11,290 bases of DNA. It comes from Paracoccaceae bacterium (lineage in GTDB: Bacteria; Pseudomonadota; Alphaproteobacteria; Rhodobacterales; Rhodobacteraceae). This document shows, piece by piece, positions 1 through 6,361 of this stretch (positions are counted from its first letter, which is position 1; each line of letters starts with the position of its first letter). The notes under the pieces were generated by a model. The model was not told the origin of the DNA. It saw nothing but the letters and a program-made list of their open reading frames with translations, and did no database searches. Location: assembly GCA_006227805.1 (NCBI GenBank), contig SBFT01000246.1, forward strand, positions 1-11,290, in the 5' to 3' direction. Position numbers and translations under genes: made by a program.

Positions 1-256
1 CCTTGCCGATCCCGGAGGCATCGAAGGCGTTCAGCCGGATTGCCCAGAACCCCAGCCGCAGGGATATCGCCGCCGCCGCCGCCATCACGCAGGGCAGGAC
101 CAGCGCCATCGCCGCGAGGCCGGTCTGTCCCGGCGCCTGATCCCGGACCGCCATCATCGCGACCGCCAGCGCAAGCGGCAGCAATGCCAGATCGAGGCCC
201 ATGAGGATCATCTGTTTCCGCGTGCGGCCGGTCGATTTCAGAAGCGTCAGGATCAC
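1..256 (-). CDS. FlaA1/CapD-like nucleotide-sugar dehydratase, membrane N-terminus (partial)
   Basis: Only the first 85 residues are present; the rest lies beyond the left edge. The frame from a GTG at 256-254 is open to the edge. It shows a basic N-terminus (KSTGRTRKQ), a hydrophobic segment at about residues 17-38, a second at about 47-69, then LRLGFWAIRLNAFDASGIG. This layout (basic start, paired membrane helices, LG..IRLNAF..) resembles, from memory, the N-terminal membrane domain of polysaccharide biosynthesis proteins of the FlaA1/CapD/WbpM class. These are inner-membrane nucleotide-sugar 4,6-dehydratases/epimerases, and the catalytic Rossmann domain would be outside the window. It lies 74 bases downstream of the sugar transferase gene on the same strand, so probably in the same operon. 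The GTG was chosen because it places the basic segment just before the first helix; the ribosome site is weak, and ATG codons at residues 16 and 19 are alternatives. An alanine run comes from five tandem GCG codons. The family call is moderate because no catalytic motif is visible. Confidence 0.6.
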   Translation of the reverse strand, partial: MILTLLKSTGRTRKQMILMGLDLALLPLALAVAMMAVRDQAPGQTGLAAMALVLPCVMAAAAAISLRLGFWAIRLNAFDASGIGK

Positions 257-330
257 GTTTGCGCAGACCTGTCTTGTGGACTGTCCGCATTCATGCTGGG
301 AACGGTTAAAATCCGACGAATTTCCGCGGA

Positions 331-939
331 TCACCGCGCCAGGATCGCCCGCAGCGTGCGCCACAGCAGGACCGCGTCCAGCCACAGGGATTGCCGCGCC
401 TGATAGATCAGATCCAGCCGCGCCTTGCGGGGAACGCAGCGGCGCGCATAGACCGCATCCGTCTCTCCCGCGTCCCGGCACGCGGCCAGAAGCGCCGCCT
501 CATGCCGGTGGAATACCAAAGTGGCCAGCCCCGTCAGCCCGGGCCGGTTGCGCAGCACGGCGGAATAGAGAGGCTCGAAGCGGTTCACGTATTCCGGCAG
601 AGGCGGGCGCGGACCCACGAAGCTCAGGTCTCCGCGCAGGATGTTCAGCAATTGCGGCACCTCATCCAGCCGCGAGGCACGCAGCCAGGCGCCGTCGCGG
701 GTGATCCGGCCCCGCTTGTCCCCGCCCGAGACGCCGCGATCGCCCGGATCGGCATGCATGGTGCGGAACTTGATCAGCCCGAAGACCTGTCCCGGCGCAT
801 GGCACCGGATCGAGACGTGAAAGACCGGGCGTCCCTGGCGGACCAGAAGCCAGGCCGCGATCAGGGTCGCGACAGGCGCCAGGATCGCCAGCAGAAGGCA
901 CGCCAGCACGACGTCGAAGACCCGTTTCCGCCAGTTCAT
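331..939 (-). CDS. Polyprenyl-phosphate sugar-1-phosphate transferase (bacterial sugar transferase, PglC/WcaJ-type)
   Basis: 202 residues, the size of a minimal monotopic phosphoglycosyl transferase (PglC type) without the long WcaJ/WbaP membrane domain. It should transfer a sugar-1-phosphate from a nucleotide sugar to undecaprenyl phosphate at the cytoplasmic face, the priming step of polysaccharide or glycan assembly. Visible motifs: KRVFDV (5-10) leading into a hydrophobic re-entrant helix (about 8-33) broken by Ala21-Pro22, where PglC has Ser-Pro; KFRTM (57-61); and the catalytic segment RLDEVPQLLNILRGD (90-104) with the Asp92-Glu93 dyad, followed by SFVGPRPPLPEY (106-117). The ATG at 939-937 overlaps the TGA of the upstream epimerase (ATGA), so translation is probably coupled; there is no strong ribosome site of its own. 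The sugar substrate cannot be read from sequence. The adjacent SDR and the CapD-like gene suggest a modified UDP-sugar (inference). Confidence 0.92.
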   Translation of the reverse strand: MNWRKRVFDVVLACLLLAILAPVATLIAAWLLVRQGRPVFHVSIRCHAPGQVFGLIKFRTMHADPGDRGVSGGDKRGRITRDGAWLRASRLDEVPQLLNILRGDLSFVGPRPPLPEYVNRFEPLYSAVLRNRPGLTGLATLVFHRHEAALLAACRDAGETDAVYARRCVPRKARLDLIYQARQSLWLDAVLLWRTLRAILAR

Positions 940-1778
940 GTCGAAAAGGCCCGGAAGTCGGCGACGATCGCCACCGCGGTCGCCGGGGCCAGCCTGCGGC
1001 CAAGGACATCCTGCAGACGTGTCACGTCAAGGCAGACCCGTGCGATGCAGTCGGGCGCCGCGGCCCTTGCCGTCCAGTCCATGCCTGCGTGATCCAGCAA
1101 ATCTCCCATCTCGACATCGGCTGGTAGGGCGAAATTGATAAGGTCCGGTAAATCCCCGCGGGCCAGCACCTCAGCCAGGATCGCGGCAAAGGCGCTGGGT
1201 CCGACATAGCTGCGGCGGGGCGTGCGGCCGTCGCGCAGGACGTCCAGCGCGAAGCCCGGCCGCCAGCCGCCCAGGATCGCGTCCGCCCCGGCGACGTTGC
1301 CGATCCGCAGGATCGTCAGGCGGATGTCCGGACGCAGCCCGACCGCCAGCCGCTCCATCCCGAGTTTCGCCCTGCCGTAGGCGCCGACGGGATTTGGCGT
1401 TGCCGTTTCGCGCCAGCTCTCGTCGCCATCCCCGTAGACCGCCGCGCTCGAGCACAGAATCACCCGCGCGCCGGGTCGGGCAGCCAGGATCGCGGCCCGG
1501 GCAAGTGTGGAATTGACGCTCGGATCCCCGCTGGTCGCACCCGCAAGGCACAGGATCGTGTCGGCCCGCGCAGCCAGCGACGCCAGACCCGCGGGATCGC
1601 TCAGGGGATCGAGGCGCGCGGTCCCGGGAAGGTCCTGCCGGGTCTGCCAGATCGTCCCGGGACGGCCCGCCCAGGCCCGGCGGAGGATGCGGCCCAGACG
1701 CCCGCCCGCGCCCAGGACCACCAGTCGGGACCCACCCTCGGGCGGCGCCTCGGCGGGGAATGCGGGATTCGTGTTCAT
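936..1778 (-). CDS. NAD-dependent epimerase/dehydratase (extended SDR, nucleotide-sugar modifying)
   Basis: 280 residues from the ATG at 1778-1776. An atypical extended short-chain dehydrogenase. The Rossmann dinucleotide motif is GAGGRLG (23-29), followed by a strand ending DTILCLAGAT (73-82), the LCSSAAVYGDG segment (109-118; central Ser111) and the catalytic pair Tyr134-x3-Lys138 (YGRAK). RIGNVAGAD (158-166) is the usual substrate-domain loop. Likely role: epimerisation or 4-keto reduction of the NDP-sugar used by the downstream sugar transferase, with which it overlaps by 4 bases (ATGA). The frame stays open upstream to 1931, but that part overlaps the divergent export gene and encodes no Rossmann-like sequence, so the start at 1778 was chosen because it lies just before the beta-strand SRLVVLGAG. 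No ribosome site precedes that ATG; an AGGAGG at 1815-1810 is too far away. A leaderless transcript is possible. The exact substrate is unknown. Confidence 0.88.
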   Translation of the reverse strand: MNTNPAFPAEAPPEGGSRLVVLGAGGRLGRILRRAWAGRPGTIWQTRQDLPGTARLDPLSDPAGLASLAARADTILCLAGATSGDPSVNSTLARAAILAARPGARVILCSSAAVYGDGDESWRETATPNPVGAYGRAKLGMERLAVGLRPDIRLTILRIGNVAGADAILGGWRPGFALDVLRDGRTPRRSYVGPSAFAAILAEVLARGDLPDLINFALPADVEMGDLLDHAGMDWTARAAAPDCIARVCLDVTRLQDVLGRRLAPATAVAIVADFRAFST

Positions 1779-1840
1779 CCGCAAGATATACAACCGAAAG
1801 ATGTATGATCCTCCTGGAAAAATCTGTATAGGCATGTTCG
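1779..1840. promoter_or_regulatory. Divergent control region between the SDR and the export lipoprotein genes
   Basis: This 62-base spacer is much richer in A and T than its flanks and must hold the promoters of both transcripts. Seen directly: ATACA (1788-1792) and TGTAT (1802-1806) form a 5-bp inverted repeat with a 9-base spacer, and a third copy, TGTATA, lies at 1825-1830. Possible -10 elements are TATGAT (1804-1809) for the plus strand and TATATC (complement of 1785-1790) for the minus strand; the latter would start transcription close to the SDR ATG. No convincing -35 hexamer is seen for either. A perfect AGGAGG (minus strand, 1815-1810) lies 31 bases before the SDR start, too far to serve it. 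The inverted repeat could be an operator for a regulator of the polysaccharide genes (inference). Confidence 0.45.
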
Positions 1841-2965
1841 ATGACACCGGCTGCCAAACCCCTGTCGATCCCTCTGCGCCTGCTTGCCGGACTGATCGTC
1901 CTGGCAGCACTGGCATCCTGTGGCGCGGCACCGCGCGGCGGACCCGTCGAGGCCGAGATCCTGGCGGCGGCGAATGATCCGCAGGCCGATTTCGCGGTCT
2001 ACCCGGTGACGCGCGCAGCCCTTCCCATGATCGCGTCCTGGCCCGCGACCGGCCCGCGCGCCCTGTCCTGGATCGGGCAGGGCCAGGGCGACCTCCAGCA
2101 AAGGATCCGTCCGGGCGACAGCATCAGTCTGCGGATCTGGGACAGCGGCGACAACTCGCTTCTGACGGCGCCGGAACAGCGGTCCGCCGATCTGGCGGAT
2201 GCCCTGGTGTCGCCCGATGGCACCGTTTTCGTGCCCTATATCGGCAAGGTCGCGGTGGCGGGAAAGACCCTGGACGAGGCCCGCGCCGACATGCAGCGCG
2301 ATCTGGAAGCGATCGTGCCATCCGCCCAGCTGCAACTGACGCTGCGGCAAGGGCGCGGAAACTCCGTCGATCTCGTGGGTGGCGTCGCGCGTCCGGGCAG
2401 CTATCCCCTTCCGGATCCCGGTCTTTCGGTCATGGGTCTTCTGGCGGCGGGCGGCGGCGTCAGCCCGGCGCTGAACAATCCGCAGATCCGGCTGGTCAGG
2501 GGCCAGGCGATCCACGGCACGTCGATCGAGCGGCTCTACGCGAACCCGGCGCTGGATACCCCTCTGAGAGGGGGTGACAGGATCTTCGTCGAGGAAGACC
2601 GTCGGAGCTTCCTCTCGCTGGGCGCCGCCGGGACCGAGGCGATCCATCCCTTCCCGAAGGAGACTCTGACCGCGATCGAGGCCCTGGCGATCATCGGTGG
2701 CGTCAACGACACGCGCGCCGATCCCCGGGGCATCCTGGTTCTGCGCGACTATCCGCAAGCCGCGGTCGGGCCGTCAGGCCCGCGCCTTCCGCAGGTGGTC
2801 TTCACCCTGGATCTGACCACGGCCGATGGCCTCTTCGCTGCGCGGCACTTCGCGGTTCAGCCAGGCGACCTGGTGATGGCAACGGAAAGCCCGGTGGCGA
2901 ACCTGCGCACCGTCTTCGGGCTGATCGGATCGGCCTTCGGCATCCTGCAGAGCGTCGAAGGCTAG
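1841..2965 (+). CDS. Outer-membrane polysaccharide export lipoprotein (Wza/KpsD-like, SLBB domains)
   Basis: 374 residues. The N-terminus is a lipoprotein signal: Arg13, a hydrophobic core, then lipobox LASC with Cys27 as the lipidated residue. A Poly_export-type domain follows at about 85-160 (RIRPGDSISLRIWD, then VSPDGTVFVPYIGKVAVAGKTLDEAR). Two SLBB-like repeats come next: about 165-245 (VDLVGGVARPGSYPL, with LLAAGGGVSP) and about 250-325 (ETLTAIEALAIIGGVNDTRADP). GGDRIFV and PGDLVMA are the short strands that usually close such repeats. The end, residues 350-370, is a hydrophobic/amphipathic stretch (LRTVFGLIGSAFGILQ) that could form the outer-membrane helix seen in Wza. Role: a periplasm-spanning export channel for capsule or exopolysaccharide. 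Its partner Wzc-type co-polymerase is not in the window. It is divergent from the SDR operon. A weak ribosome site (AGG at 1830-1832) precedes the ATG. Its TAG overlaps the stop of the convergent glycosyltransferase. Confidence 0.93.
   Translation: MTPAAKPLSIPLRLLAGLIVLAALASCGAAPRGGPVEAEILAAANDPQADFAVYPVTRAALPMIASWPATGPRALSWIGQGQGDLQQRIRPGDSISLRIWDSGDNSLLTAPEQRSADLADALVSPDGTVFVPYIGKVAVAGKTLDEARADMQRDLEAIVPSAQLQLTLRQGRGNSVDLVGGVARPGSYPLPDPGLSVMGLLAAGGGVSPALNNPQIRLVRGQAIHGTSIERLYANPALDTPLRGGDRIFVEEDRRSFLSLGAAGTEAIHPFPKETLTAIEALAIIGGVNDTRADPRGILVLRDYPQAAVGPSGPRLPQVVFTLDLTTADGLFAARHFAVQPGDLVMATESPVANLRTVFGLIGSAFGILQSVEG
2559..2573. repeat. Perfect odd palindrome inside the export gene
   Basis: CCCCTCT-G-AGAGGGG reads the same on both strands around the central base at 2566, with seven matched pairs. 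It lies in frame within the export lipoprotein, encoding the TPLRGGD segment. No T-run follows, so it is not an intrinsic terminator. It may be only a by-product of coding, or a small hairpin in the mRNA. Confidence 0.6.
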
Positions 2966-4203
2966 ACCAGAGGCGGCGCGCCCGGCACCAGCGACGCGAT
3001 CAGCCGTGCCTGTTCCGGCATCGAGCGTGTCAGGAAATCATAGCGCGACACCATGTCTGCACGCGCCGCCTCGCCCAGACCGGCGTAGTCGCCGGGATCC
3101 TTCAGGACCGAGACCACCTGTGCGGCCAGTGCCTCGGGGTCGAAAAAGTCGACTAGAAGGCCATTGCGCCCATGCTCGATCACCTCGCGCACAGGGGCGA
3201 CATCGGATGCCACGATGGTCGCCTGCATCGACATCGCTTCCATCACCGACCAGCCCAGAACGAACGGCATGGTCAGATAGATGTGGCACCGGCTGATCTG
3301 GATGATCCGCTGGAAATCGCCATAGGGCACACGGCCCAGGAAGTGCACGCGGTTCCAGTCGAGGCGGCGACCGATCTCGGCCTCCATCTCGGCGCGCAGG
3401 CCTCCGGGCGTGCGGGAGTCCGGTCCGTAGGACGTCTCGTTGCCGCCCAGGATGATGACGCGCGCCTCTGGACGCTCGGCCAGGATCCGGGGCAGGGCGC
3501 GCATCAGGACATGAAAGCCGCGCGTGCGCTCCAGGTTGCGCGCGACATAGGTGATCACCTCGTCCCTGGCGGTCAGGGGGCGGCCCAGGCGGCCCAGAAG
3601 CACCTGCGCGGTCTTGTCGGGCAACAACCTGTCCGTGCGGATCCCGTCATGGCACAGCGCCAGACGGTCCTGGAACAGGGACGGAAAGCGGTCCTTCTGC
3701 CATTGGGTCGGCACGACGCCCTGATCCACCACATGGATCGAGGCGCAGGGAACGGCATTGCGGGCCTGCATCAGGAACGGCGCATGGTCGTTCACGGGCT
3801 CTTCCGGGTCGAACCCGACGGTGCCGCCCTGCATCGTGTAATAATACTCGAACAGGCCCAGGATCGGCACATCGGGCCAGACCTGTTTCAGGAACAGCAA
3901 TTCGCCCCAGCCGGAATGACCGATGATGATGTCGGGGGTGAAGCCGTCTTCGCCCAGTTTGCGCGCCGCCAGGGCCGCGCCATAGCCCGCGCCGGTGGCG
4001 TCCTCCCAGACCCTGGACAGGCCATAGGCGTCCTTGCCTGCCACCCGGTGGGGCCGGTACGTGACCGCCTGCACCCCGTCGATCGCGGGCGGAGTCTTTC
4101 GCTGGGTCAGGAACACGATCCGGTGCCCGCCCCGCCCGGCCAGCCATTGCACCATCTCGCGGTACTGGCCGGGCATGTTCTGGTGAACGAAGAGGAAGTT
4201 CAC
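2962..4203 (-). CDS. Family 4 glycosyltransferase (Glyco_trans_4_3 N-terminal domain plus GT1 domain)
   Basis: 413 residues from the GTG at 4203-4201. The N-terminus FLFVHQNMPGQYR (3-15) is the hallmark start of the PF12000-type glycosyltransferases. That domain continues with DIIIGHSGWGE (91-101) and LFEYYY (118-122). The C-terminal GT-B domain covers about 214-385, with YVARNLERTRGFHVLM (219-234), IILGGNE (250-256) and MPFVLGWSVMEAM (312-324), then VASDVAPVREVIEHGRNGLL (331-350). Of the classical EX7E pair, Glu322 is present but the earlier position (314) is Phe; from memory this is usual in this subfamily. It should act in the cytoplasm on a lipid-linked or growing glycan; donor and acceptor are unknown. 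The GTG overlaps the rfbA stop (GTGA, 4 bases), giving translational coupling. The frame extends upstream to 4296, but that part overlaps rfbA and lacks family features. The stop is shared with the convergent export gene through CTAG. Confidence 0.93.
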   Translation of the reverse strand: MNFLFVHQNMPGQYREMVQWLAGRGGHRIVFLTQRKTPPAIDGVQAVTYRPHRVAGKDAYGLSRVWEDATGAGYGAALAARKLGEDGFTPDIIIGHSGWGELLFLKQVWPDVPILGLFEYYYTMQGGTVGFDPEEPVNDHAPFLMQARNAVPCASIHVVDQGVVPTQWQKDRFPSLFQDRLALCHDGIRTDRLLPDKTAQVLLGRLGRPLTARDEVITYVARNLERTRGFHVLMRALPRILAERPEARVIILGGNETSYGPDSRTPGGLRAEMEAEIGRRLDWNRVHFLGRVPYGDFQRIIQISRCHIYLTMPFVLGWSVMEAMSMQATIVASDVAPVREVIEHGRNGLLVDFFDPEALAAQVVSVLKDPGDYAGLGEAARADMVSRYDFLTRSMPEQARLIASLVPGAPPLV

Positions 4204-5081
4204 TCCTGCGATCCCAGAAGCCCCAGGAGATATTCGCCATAGCGGTTCTTTGCGAACATCGCCGCGCGACGGCGCACGTCTTCGGCGGTGATCCATCCCT
4301 GCTCGAAGGCGATCTCCTCGGGACAGCCGGCCTGGAGACCCTGCCGTTCCTCGAGCGTGCGCACGAAATTGCCCGCGTCCAGAAGCGAGCCATGGGTGCC
4401 CGTGTCCAGCCAGGCGTAGCCACGCCCCATGGTTTCGACCGACAATTGTCCGTCTTCCAGATACATCGACAGAAGCGATGTGATCTCGAGTTCGCCCCGG
4501 GCCGAGGGCTGGACGCGCCGCGCGCGCTCGGACGCCGTGCCGTCCAGGAAATAGAGACCCGTCACCGCGAAGTTCGAGGGCGGGTTCGCGGGTTTCTCGA
4601 TGATCTCGCGCACGCGCCCGTCCGCGTCGAAGCCCACCACGCCATAGCGCTGCGGATCGGCGACGTGATAGCCGAAGACGGTGCCGCCCCGTCCTGCCTC
4701 GTCGGCGCGCGCCATCAGTTGCGGCAGGCCGTGGCCGAAAAAGATGTTGTCGCCCAGGATCATCGCGCTGGGCGCGCCGTCGAGGAAGTCCTCGGCCAGC
4801 AGATAGGCCTGCGCCAGGCCGTCGGGGCTGGGTTGTTCGACATAGGTCAGCGAAATGCCCCAGTCGCTGCCGTCACCCAGCATCCGCTGGAACTGGTCGC
4901 GGTCGGTGGGCGTCGTGATCATGCAGATGTCGCGGATCCCGGCCAGCATCAGCACGCTGAGCGGATAATAGATCATCGGCTTGTCGTAGATCGGCAGCAA
5001 CTGCTTGGACAGCCCCAGCGTGATCGGGTAGAGCCGCGTTCCCGATCCCCCCGCCAGGATGATGCCTTTTCGATTTCCCAT
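4200..5081 (-). CDS. rfbA: Glucose-1-phosphate thymidylyltransferase (RmlA/RfbA)
   Basis: 293 residues, the usual RmlA length. It catalyses dTTP + glucose-1-phosphate to dTDP-glucose + PPi, the first step towards dTDP-L-rhamnose and other dTDP-sugars. The nucleotidyltransferase signature GGSGTRLYP (11-19) is followed by SKQLLPIYDKPMIYYPLS (25-42), EQPSPDGLAQA (82-92), LGDNIFFGHGL (109-119), the FGYHVADPQRYGVV region, an EKP motif and the C-terminal GRGYAWLDTGTH segment; all are full-length RmlA landmarks. The start is supported by AGGGAG (5093-5088), six bases before the ATG. It lies 42 bases after the YciI gene on the same strand and overlaps the next glycosyltransferase by 4 bases. rmlB, rmlC and rmlD are not visible, so the final sugar (rhamnose or another) cannot be stated. 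Confidence 0.97.
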   Translation of the reverse strand: MGNRKGIILAGGSGTRLYPITLGLSKQLLPIYDKPMIYYPLSVLMLAGIRDICMITTPTDRDQFQRMLGDGSDWGISLTYVEQPSPDGLAQAYLLAEDFLDGAPSAMILGDNIFFGHGLPQLMARADEAGRGGTVFGYHVADPQRYGVVGFDADGRVREIIEKPANPPSNFAVTGLYFLDGTASERARRVQPSARGELEITSLLSMYLEDGQLSVETMGRGYAWLDTGTHGSLLDAGNFVRTLEERQGLQAGCPEEIAFEQGWITAEDVRRRAAMFAKNRYGEYLLGLLGSQE

Positions 5082-5123
5082 CGTCTTCTCCCTTGTGCGG
5101 TTCGCAGAGGCCGCGCGCCGGTG

Positions 5124-5396
5124 CTAGCCGATCACCTTGTTCCACTCTTTCAGCAAAGTCGTATCGAACAATCCCGCCTTGTTGTAGGGATCGTTGGCCG
5201 CCCAGGCCTCGGCCTCGGCCATCGTTTCGACCTGCAGCACGATCAGCGATCCCGCCATGCCGCCGTCGGCGCCCAGAAGCGGGCCCGCCATCTCGACCAC
5301 GCCGGTTTCGCGGATATAGGCCAGGTGCGCCTCCCGGTTCGCCTTGCGGGTCTCGAGGTGGCCGGGCTTGTCGGTACAGATCAGCGCCACGCGCAT
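5124..5396 (-). CDS. YciI-like (YCII domain) protein
   Basis: 90 residues, a single YCII ferredoxin-like alpha/beta domain. Visible features: RVALICTDKPG at the N-terminus, the conserved REAHLAYI helix with His24, ETGVVEMAGPLLGADGG (30-46) with Asp44, GSLIVLQVE (49-57) and the family signature NDPYNKAGLF (68-77). The His and Asp suggest the conserved polar site of the family. No reaction is established for most members, so none is proposed here. It lies two bases after gpsA; from memory the tsaD-gpsA-YciI order recurs in Rhodobacterales. Two ATGs are possible, at 5402 (overlapping the gpsA stop) and 5396; AGGAGG at 5409-5404 is seven bases from the second but only one from the first, so the second was chosen. 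Confidence 0.93.
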   Translation of the reverse strand: MRVALICTDKPGHLETRKANREAHLAYIRETGVVEMAGPLLGADGGMAGSLIVLQVETMAEAEAWAANDPYNKAGLFDTTLLKEWNKVIG

Positions 5397-5398
5397 TC

Positions 5399-6361
5399 TC
5401 ATTCCTCCTTCAGGGGTCTCGTCATCAGCTGCCTTATCGCCGTGGCGACGTCTATCTGGCCTCCGACCAGCGACGCAACTGTCTGCGTGACCGGAAGATC
5501 CAGGCCCATGTCGCGGGCCAGATCGGCGGTTGCGCGCGCCGTGGCGACACCTTCGACGGTGGCGGTATCGCTGGTTGTCCCGCCCTGGCCGATCGTCAGC
5601 CCCAGCCGGTAGTTGCGCGACAAGTCCGATGTGCAGGTCAGGGCCAGGTCGCCCAGGCCGGACAGGCCCGCCAGCGTGCGCGGGTCGGCCCCCAGCGCCG
5701 CGCCCAGCCGGACGATTTCCGCGAAGCCCCGGGTCATCAGGGCGGCGCGCGCGCTTTCGCCCAGACCTGCGCCGATGACGGCACCACAGGCGATGGCCAT
5801 GACGTTCTTCAACGCCCCGCCCAGTTCGGCTCCGATCACGTCCGTGGTCCGGTAGAGTCGCAGATTGCCCGTTGTCAGGGCCTGTTGCAGCCCCTTCGCC
5901 GCCTCGGCCTCCGCGCAGGCCAGCGTCAGGGCGGTGGGCAGGCCGCGCGCGATGTCGGCGGCGAAACTGGGTCCGGTCAGCAGCGCGGCACGGGCGTCCG
6001 GAACGCAGTCTGCGATGACCGAGACCGGCCCTCGATGGCTGGCCAGTTCGATCCCCTTGCAGCAGGCGACCAGCGATTTTCCCCCAAGCAGGGTCTGATT
6101 TTCGCGCAAGACCCCGCGCAGGGTCTGCATCGGCACCGCCAGCAGAAGGATGTCCGCGCGGCAGGCCTCCTCGATCGCGGCGGTGACGGCGATCGCCTCG
6201 GGCAGGGGCATTCCGGGCAGCCTGGTGCTGTTCTCGCGCGTCTGCGCCATTTGCGCCGCATGGGGGGCCGAGCGCGACCACAACGCGACGGGTCCCTTCC
6301 CGGCCAGCGACACCGCGAGCGCCGTGCCGAAAGCGCCCGCCCCCAGAACCGCGATTGTCAT
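5399..6361 (-). CDS. gpsA: NAD(P)-dependent glycerol-3-phosphate dehydrogenase
   Basis: 320 residues, normal for GpsA. It reduces dihydroxyacetone phosphate to sn-glycerol-3-phosphate, the backbone for phospholipids, in the cytoplasm. The N-terminal Rossmann motif GAGAFGTAL (7-15) is followed by LLAVPMQTLR (73-82), CCKGIE (100-105; the family SKGIE position, Lys102), LTGPSFA (128-134), the catalytic-lysine segment ALKNVMAIACG (183-193; Lys185), SGLGDLALTCTSDLSRNY (234-251) with the Arg-Asn that contacts the phosphate and cofactor, and VEGVATA near the end. AAAGGAG at 6375-6369, seven bases upstream, supports the ATG. That ATG overlaps the tsaD stop (ATGA, 4 bases), so the two genes are almost certainly translated from one mRNA. 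Confidence 0.98.
   Translation of the reverse strand: MTIAVLGAGAFGTALAVSLAGKGPVALWSRSAPHAAQMAQTRENSTRLPGMPLPEAIAVTAAIEEACRADILLLAVPMQTLRGVLRENQTLLGGKSLVACCKGIELASHRGPVSVIADCVPDARAALLTGPSFAADIARGLPTALTLACAEAEAAKGLQQALTTGNLRLYRTTDVIGAELGGALKNVMAIACGAVIGAGLGESARAALMTRGFAEIVRLGAALGADPRTLAGLSGLGDLALTCTSDLSRNYRLGLTIGQGGTTSDTATVEGVATARATADLARDMGLDLPVTQTVASLVGGQIDVATAIRQLMTRPLKEE
5404..5409 (-). promoter_or_regulatory. Strong ribosome binding site deciding the YciI start
   Basis: A consensus AGGAGG lies within the last codons of gpsA. It is spaced 7 bases from the ATG at 5396 but only 1 base from the ATG at 5402, so it selects the downstream ATG. Confidence 0.8.

Noticed and set aside
68..84. Tandem GCC triplets as a microsatellite or phase-variable tract
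   Set aside because: Five triplets in a GC-rich coding frame, and a triplet change would not shift the frame; it encodes alanines in a membrane region.
1779..1931. 51-residue N-terminal extension of the SDR frame
   Set aside because: It overlaps the divergent export gene and its promoter, and lacks Rossmann-like or signal sequence; the fold begins just after the ATG at 1778.
1775..2758. 327-codon minus-strand frame opposite the export lipoprotein
   Set aside because: Shadow of a gene with a clear lipobox and export domains; the frame shows no family features.
5397..5402. YciI start at the ATG overlapping the gpsA stop
   Set aside because: Only one base separates it from the AGGAGG; the next ATG has the ideal seven-base spacing.
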